DNA from: Clostridiales bacterium
GTDB taxonomy: Bacteria; Bacillota; Clostridia; Lachnospirales; Cellulosilyticaceae
Assembly: GCA_019418225.1 (NCBI GenBank)
Contig: DYCF01000022.1
Coordinates: 1 to 64,000, forward strand
Length of the DNA stretch: 64,000 nucleotides
Direction: 5' to 3'
A program made the position numbers and the translations under genes. Below the pieces are notes generated by a model, which worked only from the letters and a program-made list of their open reading frames with translations, was not told where the DNA came from and searched no databases. How positions within the stretch are numbered: position 1 is the first letter of the stretch; each line of letters opens with the position of its first letter. Shown piece by piece: positions 26,652 through 36,082 of this stretch.

Positions 26652-27587
26652 TTATGACATGGTAGCTACCATAACTGCTTTAATCGTATGCATACGATTC
26701 TCCGCTTCGTCGAATACTACTGAATTTTTACTTTCGAACACGTCCTCTGTCACTTCATAACCTTTAATAGCTGGCAAGCAGTGCATAAAGAGTACATTGG
26801 GATTTTCTGTTTTGGCCATAAGCTGACTGTTTACTTGGTAAGGCTGCAGAAGGGTAATACGTTCTTTCGCCTTATCTTCTTCCCCCATTGAGAACCATAC
26901 ATCTGTATAAATAACATCTGCACCTTTTACTGCCTCTAAATCACTTGTAATCGTAACTGTGGCACCGCTCTCCTTAGCATAACCTTCACAAATAGCTACA
27001 TGGTCCTTATCTGGCCATAACGCTTCTGGTGCTAAAATGACAATGTCTACACCCATTTTCGCACATCCAATAAGTAAACTATTAGCCATATTAAATCGCC
27101 CATCCCCTAAAAAAACAAACTTCTTACCTTTTAAACTTCCTAAATGCTCTTTCATTGTCATAAGATCTGCTAAAATTTGTGTAGGATGATAAAGATCTGT
27201 TAGGCCATTATAAACAGGTACCCCACTATATTTTGCAAGATCTGAAACAACTTCCTGTGAAAAACCACGAAATTCAATAGCATCAAAGAAACGGCCAAGT
27301 ACACGTGCCGTATCAGCTACACTTTCTTTATGCCCCAGTTGAATATCATCTTTTCCTAAGTATTCAGGAAAGGCACCTTCGTCATTACAAGCTACCGTAA
27401 AAGCACAACGTGTACGTGTAGAAGGTTTCTCAAAAATAAGAGCTACATTTTTACCAGCTAAAAGATTACCCTTAATTCCCATTCTCTTCTTAGCTTTAAG
27501 CTCCTGCGCTAAATCTAATAAATATCCAATTTGTTCTGGTGTGAAATCATGTAATGTGAGTAATGATTTTCCTTTTAATCCAAACAT
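26652..27587 (-). CDS. argF: Ornithine carbamoyltransferase
   Basis: 311 residues. The carbamoyl-phosphate motif is STRTR at about 56, HPTQ lies in LYHPTQILADL, and the ornithine-binding signature is HCLPA near residue 270. The enzyme makes citrulline from ornithine and carbamoyl phosphate. No arginine deiminase or carbamate kinase gene is next to it, which favours a biosynthetic role. The ATG at 27587 follows AGGAGG, with a promoter and possible ARG box upstream. Confidence 0.96.
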   Translation of the reverse strand: MFGLKGKSLLTLHDFTPEQIGYLLDLAQELKAKKRMGIKGNLLAGKNVALIFEKPSTRTRCAFTVACNDEGAFPEYLGKDDIQLGHKESVADTARVLGRFFDAIEFRGFSQEVVSDLAKYSGVPVYNGLTDLYHPTQILADLMTMKEHLGSLKGKKFVFLGDGRFNMANSLLIGCAKMGVDIVILAPEALWPDKDHVAICEGYAKESGATVTITSDLEAVKGADVIYTDVWFSMGEEDKAKERITLLQPYQVNSQLMAKTENPNVLFMHCLPAIKGYEVTEDVFESKNSVVFDEAENRMHTIKAVMVATMS

Positions 27588-27617
27588 AAGTTTACCTCCT
27601 GTATAATTATAAATTTA

Positions 27618-27672
27618 CATGAATTTTTATTAATTATTATACAATTATACATGAGTAAAATATAAAAAACAA
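27618..27672 (-). promoter_or_regulatory. argF promoter with putative ARG box
   Basis: TTGTTT (27672-27667), a 17-base spacer and TATAAT (27649-27644) face argF. Ten bases downstream of the -10, CATGAATTTTTATTAAT (27618-27634) is close to the Gram-positive ArgR site CATGAATAAAAATKCAAK, with a near-palindromic TGAAT/ATTAA core. That position would cover the transcription start and suit repression by arginine. The promoter is good; the operator is tentative because the region is AT-only. Confidence 0.55.
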
Positions 27673-27699
27673 TAATATTTCTTTATTTTTTATATTTTA

Positions 27700-27747
27700 T
27701 TTAAAAACTCAAAACAGTAGTTCTAAATTCTAGAGTCCTACTGTTTT
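27700..27747 (-). terminator. Orphan intrinsic terminator upstream of argF
   Basis: AAAACAGTAG (27711-27720) pairs with CTACTGTTTT (27738-27747); on the minus strand GAGTTTTTAA follows. It lies outside the argF promoter and 230 bases beyond the terminator of the acetyltransferase gene. The 456-base gap 27588-28043 therefore holds the argF promoter, this terminator, about 230 bases of unexplained sequence, and the next terminator. Confidence 0.6.
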
Positions 27748-27980
27748 TCTATTCCCCTTTAAAATGCTTAAGACAAAATATTAAACCTACTAATCTTGCA
27801 TCACAATATGTTCTATACAGCTTGACATATGTAATAGCTTATCTACAAAAAGTTATGCATAAAAACTAAATGGGCAATTTCATACTTTACCCCTATTTTT
27901 TAATAAACCTCTCTCATCACTGCTTATTCTGCTGTTTCTCCCATATGTACACCCCCACCTATAGAATAAAAAATATCTGC

Positions 27981-28028
27981 AAAAAAGCAGTAATGCATTT
28001 TTATACTAAAATACTTACTGCTTTTTTT
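27981..28028 (-). terminator. Intrinsic terminator after the acetyltransferase gene
   Basis: AAAAAAGCAGTAA pairs with TTACTGCTTTTTT around an AT-rich loop, with T-runs on both ends. It begins 16 bases beyond the acetyltransferase stop. Confidence 0.8.
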
Positions 28029-28043
28029 CTTAGCCAAACTATA

Positions 28044-28553
28044 TTATATTGTCAGTAGCATATCATACCAAACAGCTCCACCATGCACTGAAGCAGATAC
28101 ACCTAAATTTTTATAGCCAAATCGTTCATAGAAAGGAAGTAACGTCTCCTTACATGTTAAAATAACACCTTTTCGCTGATCATCTTTTCCTTTCGTAATC
28201 ATTTGCTGCATGAGCAAACTTCCTATACCACAGTGACCATATGCTGGATGCACAGCTAAACTATAGATTGCCTGATAATGTCCAAGTGGGTTATGCAACC
28301 TAGCTTCTTCAAAAAGCTCATCATATATTCTTTCTTCATTAATAACTGCCCCATTAATGAAGCCAATTACTTCATCTTTATAAGTCGCTACAAAGAAATG
28401 TGTTTTGAAAGCTTCTATTCTTGTAGCAATAGCGCGCTTAGACGCTGCTTCTGCTGATGGAAAACATGTAGCTTCCACTGCTACTACTGCTTCTAAATCC
28501 GCCTCTCTGACTTGTCGTATAATGATTTCATTTATCTTTTTTGCATTATTCAC
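28044..28553 (-). CDS. GNAT family N-acetyltransferase
   Basis: 169 residues when started at the GTG at 28553, which lies six bases after a strong AAGGAGA. An upstream in-frame ATG at 28631 has no such site. The GNAT fold shows IRQVREADLEAV at the start, YSLAVHPAYGHCGIGSLLM as the acetyl-CoA loop (Q/R-x-x-G-x-G replaced by H-C-G-I-G) and FYERFGYK at the end. The long insertion after the first strand resembles arylalkylamine-type members. The substrate cannot be told; an amine or amino acid is most likely. Confidence 0.85.
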   Translation of the reverse strand: MNNAKKINEIIIRQVREADLEAVVAVEATCFPSAEAASKRAIATRIEAFKTHFFVATYKDEVIGFINGAVINEERIYDELFEEARLHNPLGHYQAIYSLAVHPAYGHCGIGSLLMQQMITKGKDDQRKGVILTCKETLLPFYERFGYKNLGVSASVHGGAVWYDMLLTI

Positions 28554-28675
28554 GTTATGTCTCCTTATCCAAATATGTCTTTTTATTTTATATGAAAACA
28601 CAAAATATTTAAACTCATTAAAATATTTCAATTATAAATTATACCATAGTTCCTTTTGCTTTCAAAAATGGTGTA

Positions 28676-29887
28676 TTAATCATAGTATAATAAGCCTGAA
28701 AATGATTCCCCAACATTATAGGCCCAACCTATCTCACCTGATGACAATTGTAGCTTGTACCACCCGGTGTGATCTATGGCTAAAATTATTACACTTGTCG
28801 TTTCTGGACAAATCTGACTTTGACTACTAAAATCCTGTTTTTCATAAACAGTGATTGATGAATTTACAAATGCAGGCTTATGCATTTCATAATAAGGTGT
28901 TACCACCTTTTGAAGTTTATGTTTTTCATTTAAAATATAATCACAGTTATAGCAATCTGTTCCAACATCATCATTTCTTTCTAAAGCATGTAAAATACCA
29001 TCCGAAATATAGTTACGTGCCCATGTATCATTAATATGACCTTCTACAGCCCCCATAAAAATGCCTTTTCCTTGATTATAGGTAAAAAAATAATCAACAG
29101 GGTCGCTACTTGATCCCATATCATAAATAACTAATTCTTTATACGCATCTTTCGGGTTAATATCTACAAGCCAAATTTGTGATACAAAAAAAACCTCTAA
29201 TGTTTTAACTTTTTTGCCGTCAATCATCAATGTCATCTTATTATAATCTCCCCCGGCTTCTAATGGTTTACAAAAATACTTAATTTGCTCTACTTTGCCA
29301 TCTCCATTTAAATCTATGCTAAAGGGACTATTAGCCTCATAAACTACAGTATCACAATAAAGTCTTTGTGCTGTACTTTGTACCTGCATCTGATCTTTTT
29401 CTTCTCTTAATACTTTTTCCCACCAATCAAGTAATGCTACATTATACTGCTCAGTCTCATTTAATTGAACCTGCGAAATCTCTTTATCTTTATTATACCA
29501 TATCTTATTTTCAAAATATCTTGTATAGTTAGGGTCCGTTATTATCCCACCATGCCTTGCATAAATTTCATATTTTCCAATGCATGTCATTGTAATATTC
29601 CAATTTAACGCATAACTTTCTATCTTTTCTATATGACTATTAGGATACAAATAACTTGTTTTATCTTCAAGATAAATATTCGTTTCTTCTTCTTCCCATT
29701 TTTGATTTTCTATCTCTTCATTATATTTTTCTTCTTCTGCTATTTCTTGTGCTTGGGCTGCTGTAATAATTTTTCCCTGTTGATTCCAATTTGCAGCACC
29801 ATATATATTCATGCCTAAAATTGAAATTCCCACTATTACGCCTAAACATATGGTCTGAATCCTTTTTAATCTGCACCACTTTTTCAT
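28676..29887 (-). CDS. Secreted or anchored YARHG/SH3-domain protein
   Basis: About 403 residues from the ATG at 29887 (GGGGGA ahead). An N-terminal hydrophobic helix (about 10-30) may be a signal or anchor. A charged Glu-rich linker follows. A YARHG domain at about 80-140 contains KYEIYARHGG. The middle has an integrin-like Asp-rich loop, DLNGDGKVEQIKYF. A bacterial SH3-type domain at about 345-403 has GWYKLQLSSGEIGWAY. YARHG and SH3 domains are extracellular and wall-associated in Firmicutes. Enzymatic activity is not evident, and I cannot name a function. Confidence 0.75.
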   Translation of the reverse strand: MKKWCRLKRIQTICLGVIVGISILGMNIYGAANWNQQGKIITAAQAQEIAEEEKYNEEIENQKWEEEETNIYLEDKTSYLYPNSHIEKIESYALNWNITMTCIGKYEIYARHGGIITDPNYTRYFENKIWYNKDKEISQVQLNETEQYNVALLDWWEKVLREEKDQMQVQSTAQRLYCDTVVYEANSPFSIDLNGDGKVEQIKYFCKPLEAGGDYNKMTLMIDGKKVKTLEVFFVSQIWLVDINPKDAYKELVIYDMGSSSDPVDYFFTYNQGKGIFMGAVEGHINDTWARNYISDGILHALERNDDVGTDCYNCDYILNEKHKLQKVVTPYYEMHKPAFVNSSITVYEKQDFSSQSQICPETTSVIILAIDHTGWYKLQLSSGEIGWAYNVGESFSGLLYYD

Positions 29888-30018
29888 TTCACATTCCCCC
29901 ATTTGTTAAAATCATTAATATATATGATAGCTATTAATTATTCATTACCTCTATATTACAACTTTATTATAGAAAATCCCCAAAGTCTTTATATTATGCT
30001 TTTTAGTATCTACTCTTA

Positions 30019-30074
30019 CTTAACTAAAAAACACCCAAGATATCCTCTAATATCCTAGGTGTTTTTTAGTTAAG
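30019..30074 (-). terminator. Intrinsic terminator after the HAD gene
   Basis: A perfect 17-bp stem (30019-30035 with 30058-30074) contains the T-run within its 3' arm on the minus strand. It closes the six-gene operon that starts with the M14 peptidase. Confidence 0.85.
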
Positions 30075-30081
30075 CTATCTT

Positions 30082-30741
30082 CTAAAATGCTATACTTTTT
30101 TCAAATACTCTTCTAACCGACTTATAATCTTCAAAGTAAGCATCTGCTAAAACTTTTAATTTATTAATTGTTTCTTCTTTCGTACTATCTTGAATCGCCC
30201 AAACAGTCATGCCTGCTGCTTTCCCCGCCTTTACGCCATTTGGCATATCTTCTAAAACTAAGCAATTTTTAGGATTCATACCTAATCTTCTAGCCGTTTC
30301 AAGGTAAATAGCAGGATTAGGTTTTCCTACCTCCACCATGCATGAAGTGCAAATCACATCAAAATAACTTCTTATCCCTAAATGTAGTAAGGCCTTCTCA
30401 GTCATTTCTATACTATTACTTGTAGCAACTCCTATTTTTATATGTGCCTTAGAAAGCATTTCTAAAAATGCTAGTACATCTTCTTTAAGTCTTACTTGCT
30501 TTGTATAGAGTGCTTCACCCATAGCATTCCAAGTTGCTTTAATCTCTTCTACGGTCTGCGGCAAATGAAAACGTTCCTTGAAATACTTGGCAATTTCTGT
30601 AAAACTTTTGCCTTCTAATTCATCTAAATTATCGGGTACCTTTAATCCATATTGTCCAAGATAAGCGACTGTTACTTGTGGCCATACCCAGCTAGAATGA
30701 ATTAAGGTACCATCTAGATCAAATAGGACTGCTTCAATCAT
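30082..30741 (-). CDS. HAD-superfamily hydrolase (beta-phosphoglucomutase-like)
   Basis: 219 residues. Motif I is FDLDGTL, with nucleophile Asp and acid/base Asp. A helical cap follows. Motif II Ser lies in GVATSNS, Lys in EVGKPNPAIY and motif IV in VLEDMPNGVKAG. These are class I HAD enzymes with a C1 cap, most like beta-phosphoglucomutase or phosphoglycolate-type phosphatases. It follows the pseudouridine synthase gene by two bases, with the ribosome site AAGGAG inside that gene's end. Confidence 0.88.
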   Translation of the reverse strand: MIEAVLFDLDGTLIHSSWVWPQVTVAYLGQYGLKVPDNLDELEGKSFTEIAKYFKERFHLPQTVEEIKATWNAMGEALYTKQVRLKEDVLAFLEMLSKAHIKIGVATSNSIEMTEKALLHLGIRSYFDVICTSCMVEVGKPNPAIYLETARRLGMNPKNCLVLEDMPNGVKAGKAAGMTVWAIQDSTKEETINKLKVLADAYFEDYKSVRRVFEKSIAF

Positions 30742-30743
30742 GA

Positions 30744-31466
30744 TTATACTTCTCCTTTAAGCTGCATCAACTCTTCTTTCGTAAGCTGACGATATTCTCC
30801 AAGTGCTAAATCTTCTGGCAAACTAAAGTTACCCATTTTAATACGTTTAAGGTATACGACTTCCTTGCCGATAGCTTGCACCATACGTTTAACCTGATGA
30901 AATTTGCCTTCTTTAATTGTCACATAAATCTCAGATTCTTCACCACTTGTAATGATTTCAAGTTTACCTGGTGCAAAAACTGTACCATCTTCTAAAGTCA
31001 TGCCTGTTGCAAAAGCATCACAGTCTTCTGGCATAACCGCTCCTTTTACACGTGCATAATAAACTTTGTCCACATGCTTTTTAGGTGAAAGTAATTCATG
31101 GGTTGTTTTCCCATCATTAGTTAAGACTAAAAGACCTTCTGTATCTTTATCTAGCCTTCCTACTGGTGCTACATCCTTGTTACGGTCTTCTTCATCTAAT
31201 AAATCCACTACTGTTGGCAGTTTTTTATCTTCTGTTGCTGTAATGTAACCTGCTGGTTTATGCAAAATAAAATAATAAAATTCCTGATAATCCATAATGC
31301 GCCCACCAATTTTAACGATAGCTTTTTCTGGATCAATACTTGTTTCTGGCTTTTGTACCACCACATCATCTACTTGTACTTTTTTACTTTTAATTAATTT
31401 TTGTACTGTACTTCTTGTGCCATATCCCACATGAACTAAGTACTTATCAAGTCTCATCTTTGCCAT
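30744..31466 (-). CDS. rsuA: 16S rRNA pseudouridine synthase, RsuA family
   Basis: 240 residues from the ATG at 31466, preceded by GGAG; a TTG four codons earlier is part of the ribosome site. An N-terminal S4 RNA-binding domain (RLDKYLVHVG) precedes a catalytic domain with the Asp of GRLDKDTEGLLVLTNDG. RsuA/RluB/RluE enzymes isomerise one uridine in rRNA. The exact site is not readable from sequence. Downstream of an rRNA methyltransferase in the same operon. Confidence 0.9.
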   Translation of the reverse strand: MAKMRLDKYLVHVGYGTRSTVQKLIKSKKVQVDDVVVQKPETSIDPEKAIVKIGGRIMDYQEFYYFILHKPAGYITATEDKKLPTVVDLLDEEDRNKDVAPVGRLDKDTEGLLVLTNDGKTTHELLSPKKHVDKVYYARVKGAVMPEDCDAFATGMTLEDGTVFAPGKLEIITSGEESEIYVTIKEGKFHQVKRMVQAIGKEVVYLKRIKMGNFSLPEDLALGEYRQLTKEELMQLKGEV

Positions 31467-31501
31467 TTTTCGCTCCAATTAAAATATTTTTTTAACTTTC
31501 A

Positions 31502-32872
31502 TTAGCCCATCATACGCCAAGATGCTGGATACTGATTCTTTAACATATTATTTTGTGCTTTTACCCAGCCTAAAGGATAACCTTGCATACATACAATATG
31601 CCATCCTTTTGTTGCTTCTATAAGCAATGTTTCCCCCTTTAAATAACGTTTCACCATTTCTTCATCTTCACCAATTTCAATAACTCTCTTAAACATCTCT
31701 TTAGGATAGGCTAAAACCATTGCCTGCGAAGGTTCAAAACGCTTACTTTTAATCTCACCTAGATAAAGTCCTGAACGTATTGCTCGAATCCCACTAAGAT
31801 CTGGTGCTTCTTCTGGTAAAATATAAAGCTTTCCTTTTATTTCTTCCACTGAAGTATTTAAATCAATATACGTATGGGCCTCAATAAATTCTGCTGCTTC
31901 TTTATAATCCTTGATACATTTGCGACATTTAACCTGTGGCACACTTCCTTCACCTTCACCATGACGTTGAAGGAGACATACGAAATGTCCTTCACCTTCC
32001 ATATGGTGTGGCCATAATCTAAGGGCACCTTTAAGTTCCTCTTTACCGCCACCTGGTACCCATTCTGGACATCCATTTGAAATACCACCTACACCTTTTA
32101 ATGGTACAATACTAAAGTCCGGATTATTTTCTAAAAAGTTTTGAATCATACATTCGTCTTCCTCAGGTGAAAACGTACAGGTCGAATATAAAATCATCCC
32201 ATTTGGCTTTAGCATTTTTACCACATTTTCTAAAATGCATTTTTGAAGATTACAGCAATGTTCTACGCCATGCGTTTCCCAGCTTTTAATAGCATCTTCA
32301 CTTTTACGGAACATACCTTCTCCCGAACAAGGCGCATCAATTAAAATCTTATCAAAGTAATTCACCCACTTACTTGCAAGCTTCGGTGTATCTTCACTCG
32401 TTACAATAATATTTCTGGCTCCCCAGTTTTCTAGATTCTTAAGCAGTGCTCTCGCACGAGATGCACTAATATCATTGGATACAAGAACGCCGCTTTGACC
32501 CAGTTTAGCAGCAAGCTGTGTCGACTTCCCACCTGGTGCAGCACAAAGGTCTAGCACTTTATCCCCTTCTTCAATTGGCATATAGGCACCTGGTGACATG
32601 GCACTTGGTTCTTGAATGTAATAAAGCCCTGCATAATAATAAGGATGCTTTCCTGGTTTTTCATCACTGCCATAATAAAAACCTTCCTTACACCAAGGCA
32701 CATTTTTCACTTCCTTAAAAGGATTGATTTTCTCCCATTCTTCTAAGCTAATCTTAAGGGTATTAATACGAAAACCTTGATATTTAGGCAAATCATAAGA
32801 TGCCAAATAAGCATCGTATTCCTCTTTTAATAAGACTTTCATTTTATTTTCAAAGCTAACTGGTAATTTCAT
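31502..32872 (-). CDS. rsmF: rRNA cytosine-C5 methyltransferase, RsmB/RsmF (NOL1/NOP2/Sun) family
   Basis: 456 residues. The SAM-binding motif is DLCAAPGGKSTQLAA, the catalytic cysteines are in DAPCSGEGMFRK and YSTCTFSPEEDE, and a C-terminal PUA-like region runs from about 300 to 456, as in RsmF. The pair of cysteines marks a functional m5C enzyme. The probable target is 16S rRNA. The ATG at 32872 overlaps the stop of the phosphoesterase gene (ATGA). Confidence 0.9.
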   Translation of the reverse strand: MKLPVSFENKMKVLLKEEYDAYLASYDLPKYQGFRINTLKISLEEWEKINPFKEVKNVPWCKEGFYYGSDEKPGKHPYYYAGLYYIQEPSAMSPGAYMPIEEGDKVLDLCAAPGGKSTQLAAKLGQSGVLVSNDISASRARALLKNLENWGARNIIVTSEDTPKLASKWVNYFDKILIDAPCSGEGMFRKSEDAIKSWETHGVEHCCNLQKCILENVVKMLKPNGMILYSTCTFSPEEDECMIQNFLENNPDFSIVPLKGVGGISNGCPEWVPGGGKEELKGALRLWPHHMEGEGHFVCLLQRHGEGEGSVPQVKCRKCIKDYKEAAEFIEAHTYIDLNTSVEEIKGKLYILPEEAPDLSGIRAIRSGLYLGEIKSKRFEPSQAMVLAYPKEMFKRVIEIGEDEEMVKRYLKGETLLIEATKGWHIVCMQGYPLGWVKAQNNMLKNQYPASWRMMG

Positions 32873-33588
32873 ATTGTCTCTCCATTAATTTTACTGCTTG
32901 GTATTTGTGCAATTTCTACTGGTTTAAAGCCAATGTAATCTGCTGATACAAGTGTATACGTTATATTTTTGTAGTTTCCCTGCAATGCGTCCTGCCATGA
33001 GCTTTCATCATGTAAATGCCCATAAATCACCTTAGATACGCCATATTCTTCCAAAAGAGCAAGTAAAGGGGAATCTACAAATTTGTTATATGTAGGGGGA
33101 TAGTGTAGCATCACCCAAATTTCTTTCATACCTCTTGCTACATTTAAGGAAAGCTTCAAGCGCTCTAACTCTCTTTGATAAAGCCTTTCATCTTCCATAT
33201 CCCATTTCACCGTATTAGGGCTTATCCATCCTCTAGTGCCGCAAATTGCAAGTTCCCCTATAAAATAGGCTGTATTTTGAAGAAAATAAATAGATTCATA
33301 CTGCCTATTTAATTTACCTGGACGGTCCCACCAATAATCATGATTGCCACGAATACATATTTTTTTGCCAGGAAGGTTTTCTAAAATATTTAAATCACTT
33401 TCTGCCTCAGCTAAACGCATAGCCCATGAAATATCACCGGGAATAAGTACATAATCTTCTTCTGTCACATATCTTTGCCAATTGGTTTTAAGTTGGGCCT
33501 CATGATCTCGCCACTTATCACCAAATATATCCATAGGCTTATGCATGCTACTGGATAAATGTAAATCTCCTATTGCAAATATTTTCAT
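32869..33588 (-). CDS. Calcineurin-like metallophosphoesterase
   Basis: 239 residues with the full metal set: FAIGDLHLS (Asp, His), GDISWAM (Asp), GNHDYWW (Asn, His), LHYPP (His) and GHLH (two His). The HLHDESS-type end and size match a family of cytosolic phosphoesterases of unknown substrate. Co-transcribed with rRNA-modification genes; the ATG at 33588 follows GAGGAG. Confidence 0.88.
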   Translation of the reverse strand: MKIFAIGDLHLSSSMHKPMDIFGDKWRDHEAQLKTNWQRYVTEEDYVLIPGDISWAMRLAEAESDLNILENLPGKKICIRGNHDYWWDRPGKLNRQYESIYFLQNTAYFIGELAICGTRGWISPNTVKWDMEDERLYQRELERLKLSLNVARGMKEIWVMLHYPPTYNKFVDSPLLALLEEYGVSKVIYGHLHDESSWQDALQGNYKNITYTLVSADYIGFKPVEIAQIPSSKINGETI

Positions 33589-33636
33589 CTGTTTCTCCTC
33601 TAATCTCTATAGGCTCGCCTAATGTACTAAAAAATA

Positions 33637-34593
33637 TTACTTATTACCGACAAACTTGTGTACAGCTTTTCCATTTAAATAATCACAAAGGTCACCTTGT
33701 ACATAACCTTTTTCTGTCATTTCAGCTACAATATCATCATGGATTTTCCACCAACTTGTATTCCAATTAGCATATAAAGTATGTTCTTCTGGTGCACGCC
33801 CAATAATACGCTGAATAACAATATCTGGTGATAAATAACGCAAGAAAGTAATAACTCTTTCTTTATACGCTTCTAAGCTCACAAGTTCTAATTCACCTTT
33901 TTCATATTCTTTTGCTAGCTTTGTATTTTTCACAATATAAAGTGCATGGAGCTTTACATAATCCATACGCAGTGCACTCATACATTTAGCTGTTTCAATA
34001 ACATCTGTCATATTATCCCAAGGTAAGTCTACAATAATATGTGTGCAAATCGTAAAGTGGGGGTAAGCTTTAATTTGCATCACAGCATCTAAATATTCCG
34101 CTAGACCATGCCCTCTATTAATAACCTCTAATGTTTTATAATTAATTGTTTGAAGTCCTAATTCAATGTTAACTGTCTTATTATATTTCCTAGACCATTC
34201 ATCTAACGCCTCTAAATAAGCTTCATTAATACAATCAGGTCTTGTAGAAACTGCAATGCCTACTGCTTTTTCATGTGCTACTTGTTCTAAAACTTCTTCA
34301 AATGTTTCAAGTGGCATATAAGTATTGCTATAGTTCTGTAAATAGGGGATAAAGGCATTGGCCTTATACTTCTGACTAATTTTTTCAATATTAGCTTCTA
34401 ATTGTATACGAATAAGTTCTTTATTGCTACGCATTTCATAACCTGCACCCACATCTCCACAAAATGTACATCCCCCATGTCCTGCACTTCCATCGCGGTT
34501 TGGACATGTTACAGGCAAATTAACTGGTATCTTATAGACCTTTTCTCCGTACTTTTCTTTTAAATAACTAGAGTATTTATGATAAACTTCCAC
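33637..34593 (-). CDS. TIGR01212 family radical SAM protein (YtqA-like)
   Basis: 318 residues. The cluster motif CPNRDGSAGHGGCTFC (CxnCxxC) at about 31-46 is characteristic of the TIGR01212/YhcC-YtqA group, and CTHIIVDLPWDN is also typical. The substrate is unproven; tRNA or metabolite modification has been suggested for relatives. The start is GTG at 34593, directly after the peptidase stop (TAAGTG) with GAGGAG upstream. The frame continues to 33637 without interruption. Confidence 0.88.
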   Translation of the reverse strand: MEVYHKYSSYLKEKYGEKVYKIPVNLPVTCPNRDGSAGHGGCTFCGDVGAGYEMRSNKELIRIQLEANIEKISQKYKANAFIPYLQNYSNTYMPLETFEEVLEQVAHEKAVGIAVSTRPDCINEAYLEALDEWSRKYNKTVNIELGLQTINYKTLEVINRGHGLAEYLDAVMQIKAYPHFTICTHIIVDLPWDNMTDVIETAKCMSALRMDYVKLHALYIVKNTKLAKEYEKGELELVSLEAYKERVITFLRYLSPDIVIQRIIGRAPEEHTLYANWNTSWWKIHDDIVAEMTEKGYVQGDLCDYLNGKAVHKFVGNK

Positions 34594-35517
34594 TTAATGC
34601 TCCTCTTTTCTTATGTCTTTTGCAGCAAGTAATAAAATAGGTAAGGTACGTTCTATAATTTCATCACTTTGACTTATACTAATTGGATTTTCACCAAGAC
34701 CACATTCAATTGTAAAACCAGGCTTCTTAAAAGTTTTTATAAACCAATCTTTATAACCACCCGATGCTGCTAGGGGATCTGGTTCTTCTAGTATATAACC
34801 ACTAACCTCCTCAAACATTTTAGCATATTCCTTGGCAGTTGCAACATACTCATTGTCATAAGTCCAATAAATTACTTCACCTTGGGTATGATAAGCTAAT
34901 ACTAAATCATATTGTTGTCTCCTTGTCAGGTCTGCAAGAGCCTTACTTTCTGGCTCACTTTCTGGAAATGGTCCTTGATAATACGCAAAATAAGGCGTAT
35001 GCACCTTTGTAATATGCTGATAGGCTAAAAAACCCGCATCATAATTGCGATTTAAATCAACACCTCTTGCATTTGCCTTCCACCTCGTGAAATCAGGATT
35101 TCCTTCATTCCACTTTAAATGTGCCTCGGTAAAATACTGACTTTTTTTACCTTCTAAAGCCAGCATTACACCATCTGGATTGACCATAGGTACAAAATCG
35201 TAGGTTACCCTTTGCAAAAGCGTTTTAACTTCCATACCATATAAGCTTTCCCCATTTTTTAACGCACTACACAATATTTCAATACATCGCATCAAAATAA
35301 ATGTAGTAATCCATTCATTACCATGATGACTGGCATTAATATGTATCTTTCTAGGTCCACAACCTAATCTCAGAGCATAGAGCGGCAATTGATTGACACT
35401 CTTTCCAATCGTATAGATTTGTAAAAATGGATAACACTTATTAAGAGTAATCATTTGCCACTTTAACGAAATAAAGTCATAACGTTCACGCGTCAATTGT
35501 ATAATTTTTTTTTTCAT
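34594..35517 (-). CDS. M14-family zinc carboxypeptidase (endopeptidase-like)
   Basis: 307 residues. Zinc ligands and catalytic residues are visible: HHGNE (His, Glu), the Arg/Asn of GVDLNRNYDAG, the His of LAYHTQGE and Glu in TIECGLGENP. The family includes gamma-D-glutamyl-meso-diaminopimelate peptidases that trim murein peptides. No signal peptide and no LysM domain are present, so it would act in the cytoplasm on recycled muropeptides, which is inference. The ATG at 35517 follows GAGGT. First gene of the operon running to 30082. Confidence 0.88.
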   Translation of the reverse strand: MKKKIIQLTRERYDFISLKWQMITLNKCYPFLQIYTIGKSVNQLPLYALRLGCGPRKIHINASHHGNEWITTFILMRCIEILCSALKNGESLYGMEVKTLLQRVTYDFVPMVNPDGVMLALEGKKSQYFTEAHLKWNEGNPDFTRWKANARGVDLNRNYDAGFLAYQHITKVHTPYFAYYQGPFPESEPESKALADLTRRQQYDLVLAYHTQGEVIYWTYDNEYVATAKEYAKMFEEVSGYILEEPDPLAASGGYKDWFIKTFKKPGFTIECGLGENPISISQSDEIIERTLPILLLAAKDIRKEEH

Positions 35518-35699
35518 AGTGACCTCACTTAAATACTTTTACTCTAGTATATGATTTTTTCCTTAGATTATGTTTTCACTTCTTAAATGCTTATACTTAT
35601 AATTTTATGATTTTATCGTGCATAAAAAAGAATAATCCACACATAATAAAGGTATCATCTTGCTTCGCTATAATAAAAGAAAGGGTGGTTACTTAGATT

Positions 35700-35921
35700 A
35701 TGAAATCTAGAACTTGGGATTATATCGCAATTACACTCATCATTATTGGAGCAATTAACTGGGGGCTTGTTGGATTTTTCCAATTTGACCTCGTCGCCTT
35801 CTTATTTGGTGGTATGAGTTCATGGATTAGTCGTGTAATTTATGCTGTTATTGGTATCGCTGGCATTTATTGCTTCACACTCTATGGACGTGTTTACGAT
35901 CAACCTTATTCTAATAACTAA
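35700..35921 (+). CDS. DUF378 small membrane protein
   Basis: 73 residues with two helices and the family signature GAINWGLVGFFQFDLVAFLFG. DUF378 proteins are widespread and uncharacterised. Monocistronic: AAAGGGTGG upstream and a strong terminator right after. First plus-strand gene of the window. Confidence 0.9.
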   Translation: MKSRTWDYIAITLIIIGAINWGLVGFFQFDLVAFLFGGMSSWISRVIYAVIGIAGIYCFTLYGRVYDQPYSNN

Positions 35922-35928
35922 TCACATT

Positions 35929-35963
35929 AAAACCACTTTTTAAAAAGTGGTTTTTTTATTTTT
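35929..35963 (+). terminator. Intrinsic terminator after the DUF378 gene
   Basis: AACCACTTTTT pairs with AAAAAGTGGTT, followed by TTTTTTT on the plus strand. Confidence 0.88.
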
Positions 35964-36022
35964 AGTATCACCCCTCACTTCTTAATTATAATTTTTATAA
36001 ATTTTTCATAAAAATTAAGTTA

Positions 36023-36051
36023 TTTTCAAGCGTTACTTGAATAAATATAAT
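36023..36051 (+). promoter_or_regulatory. Promoter of the P-loop gene
   Basis: TTTTCA (36023-36028), a 17-base spacer and TATAAT (36046-36051), about 30 bases before the start codon. Confidence 0.55.
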
Positions 36052-36082
36052 AATAAAATAAAATTTTAAGAGGTGATGTGCT

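Noticed and set aside
27588..27980. T-box or leader peptide for argF
   Set aside because: No GGTGGTACC-type core was found, and the short open frames have no run of arginine codons.
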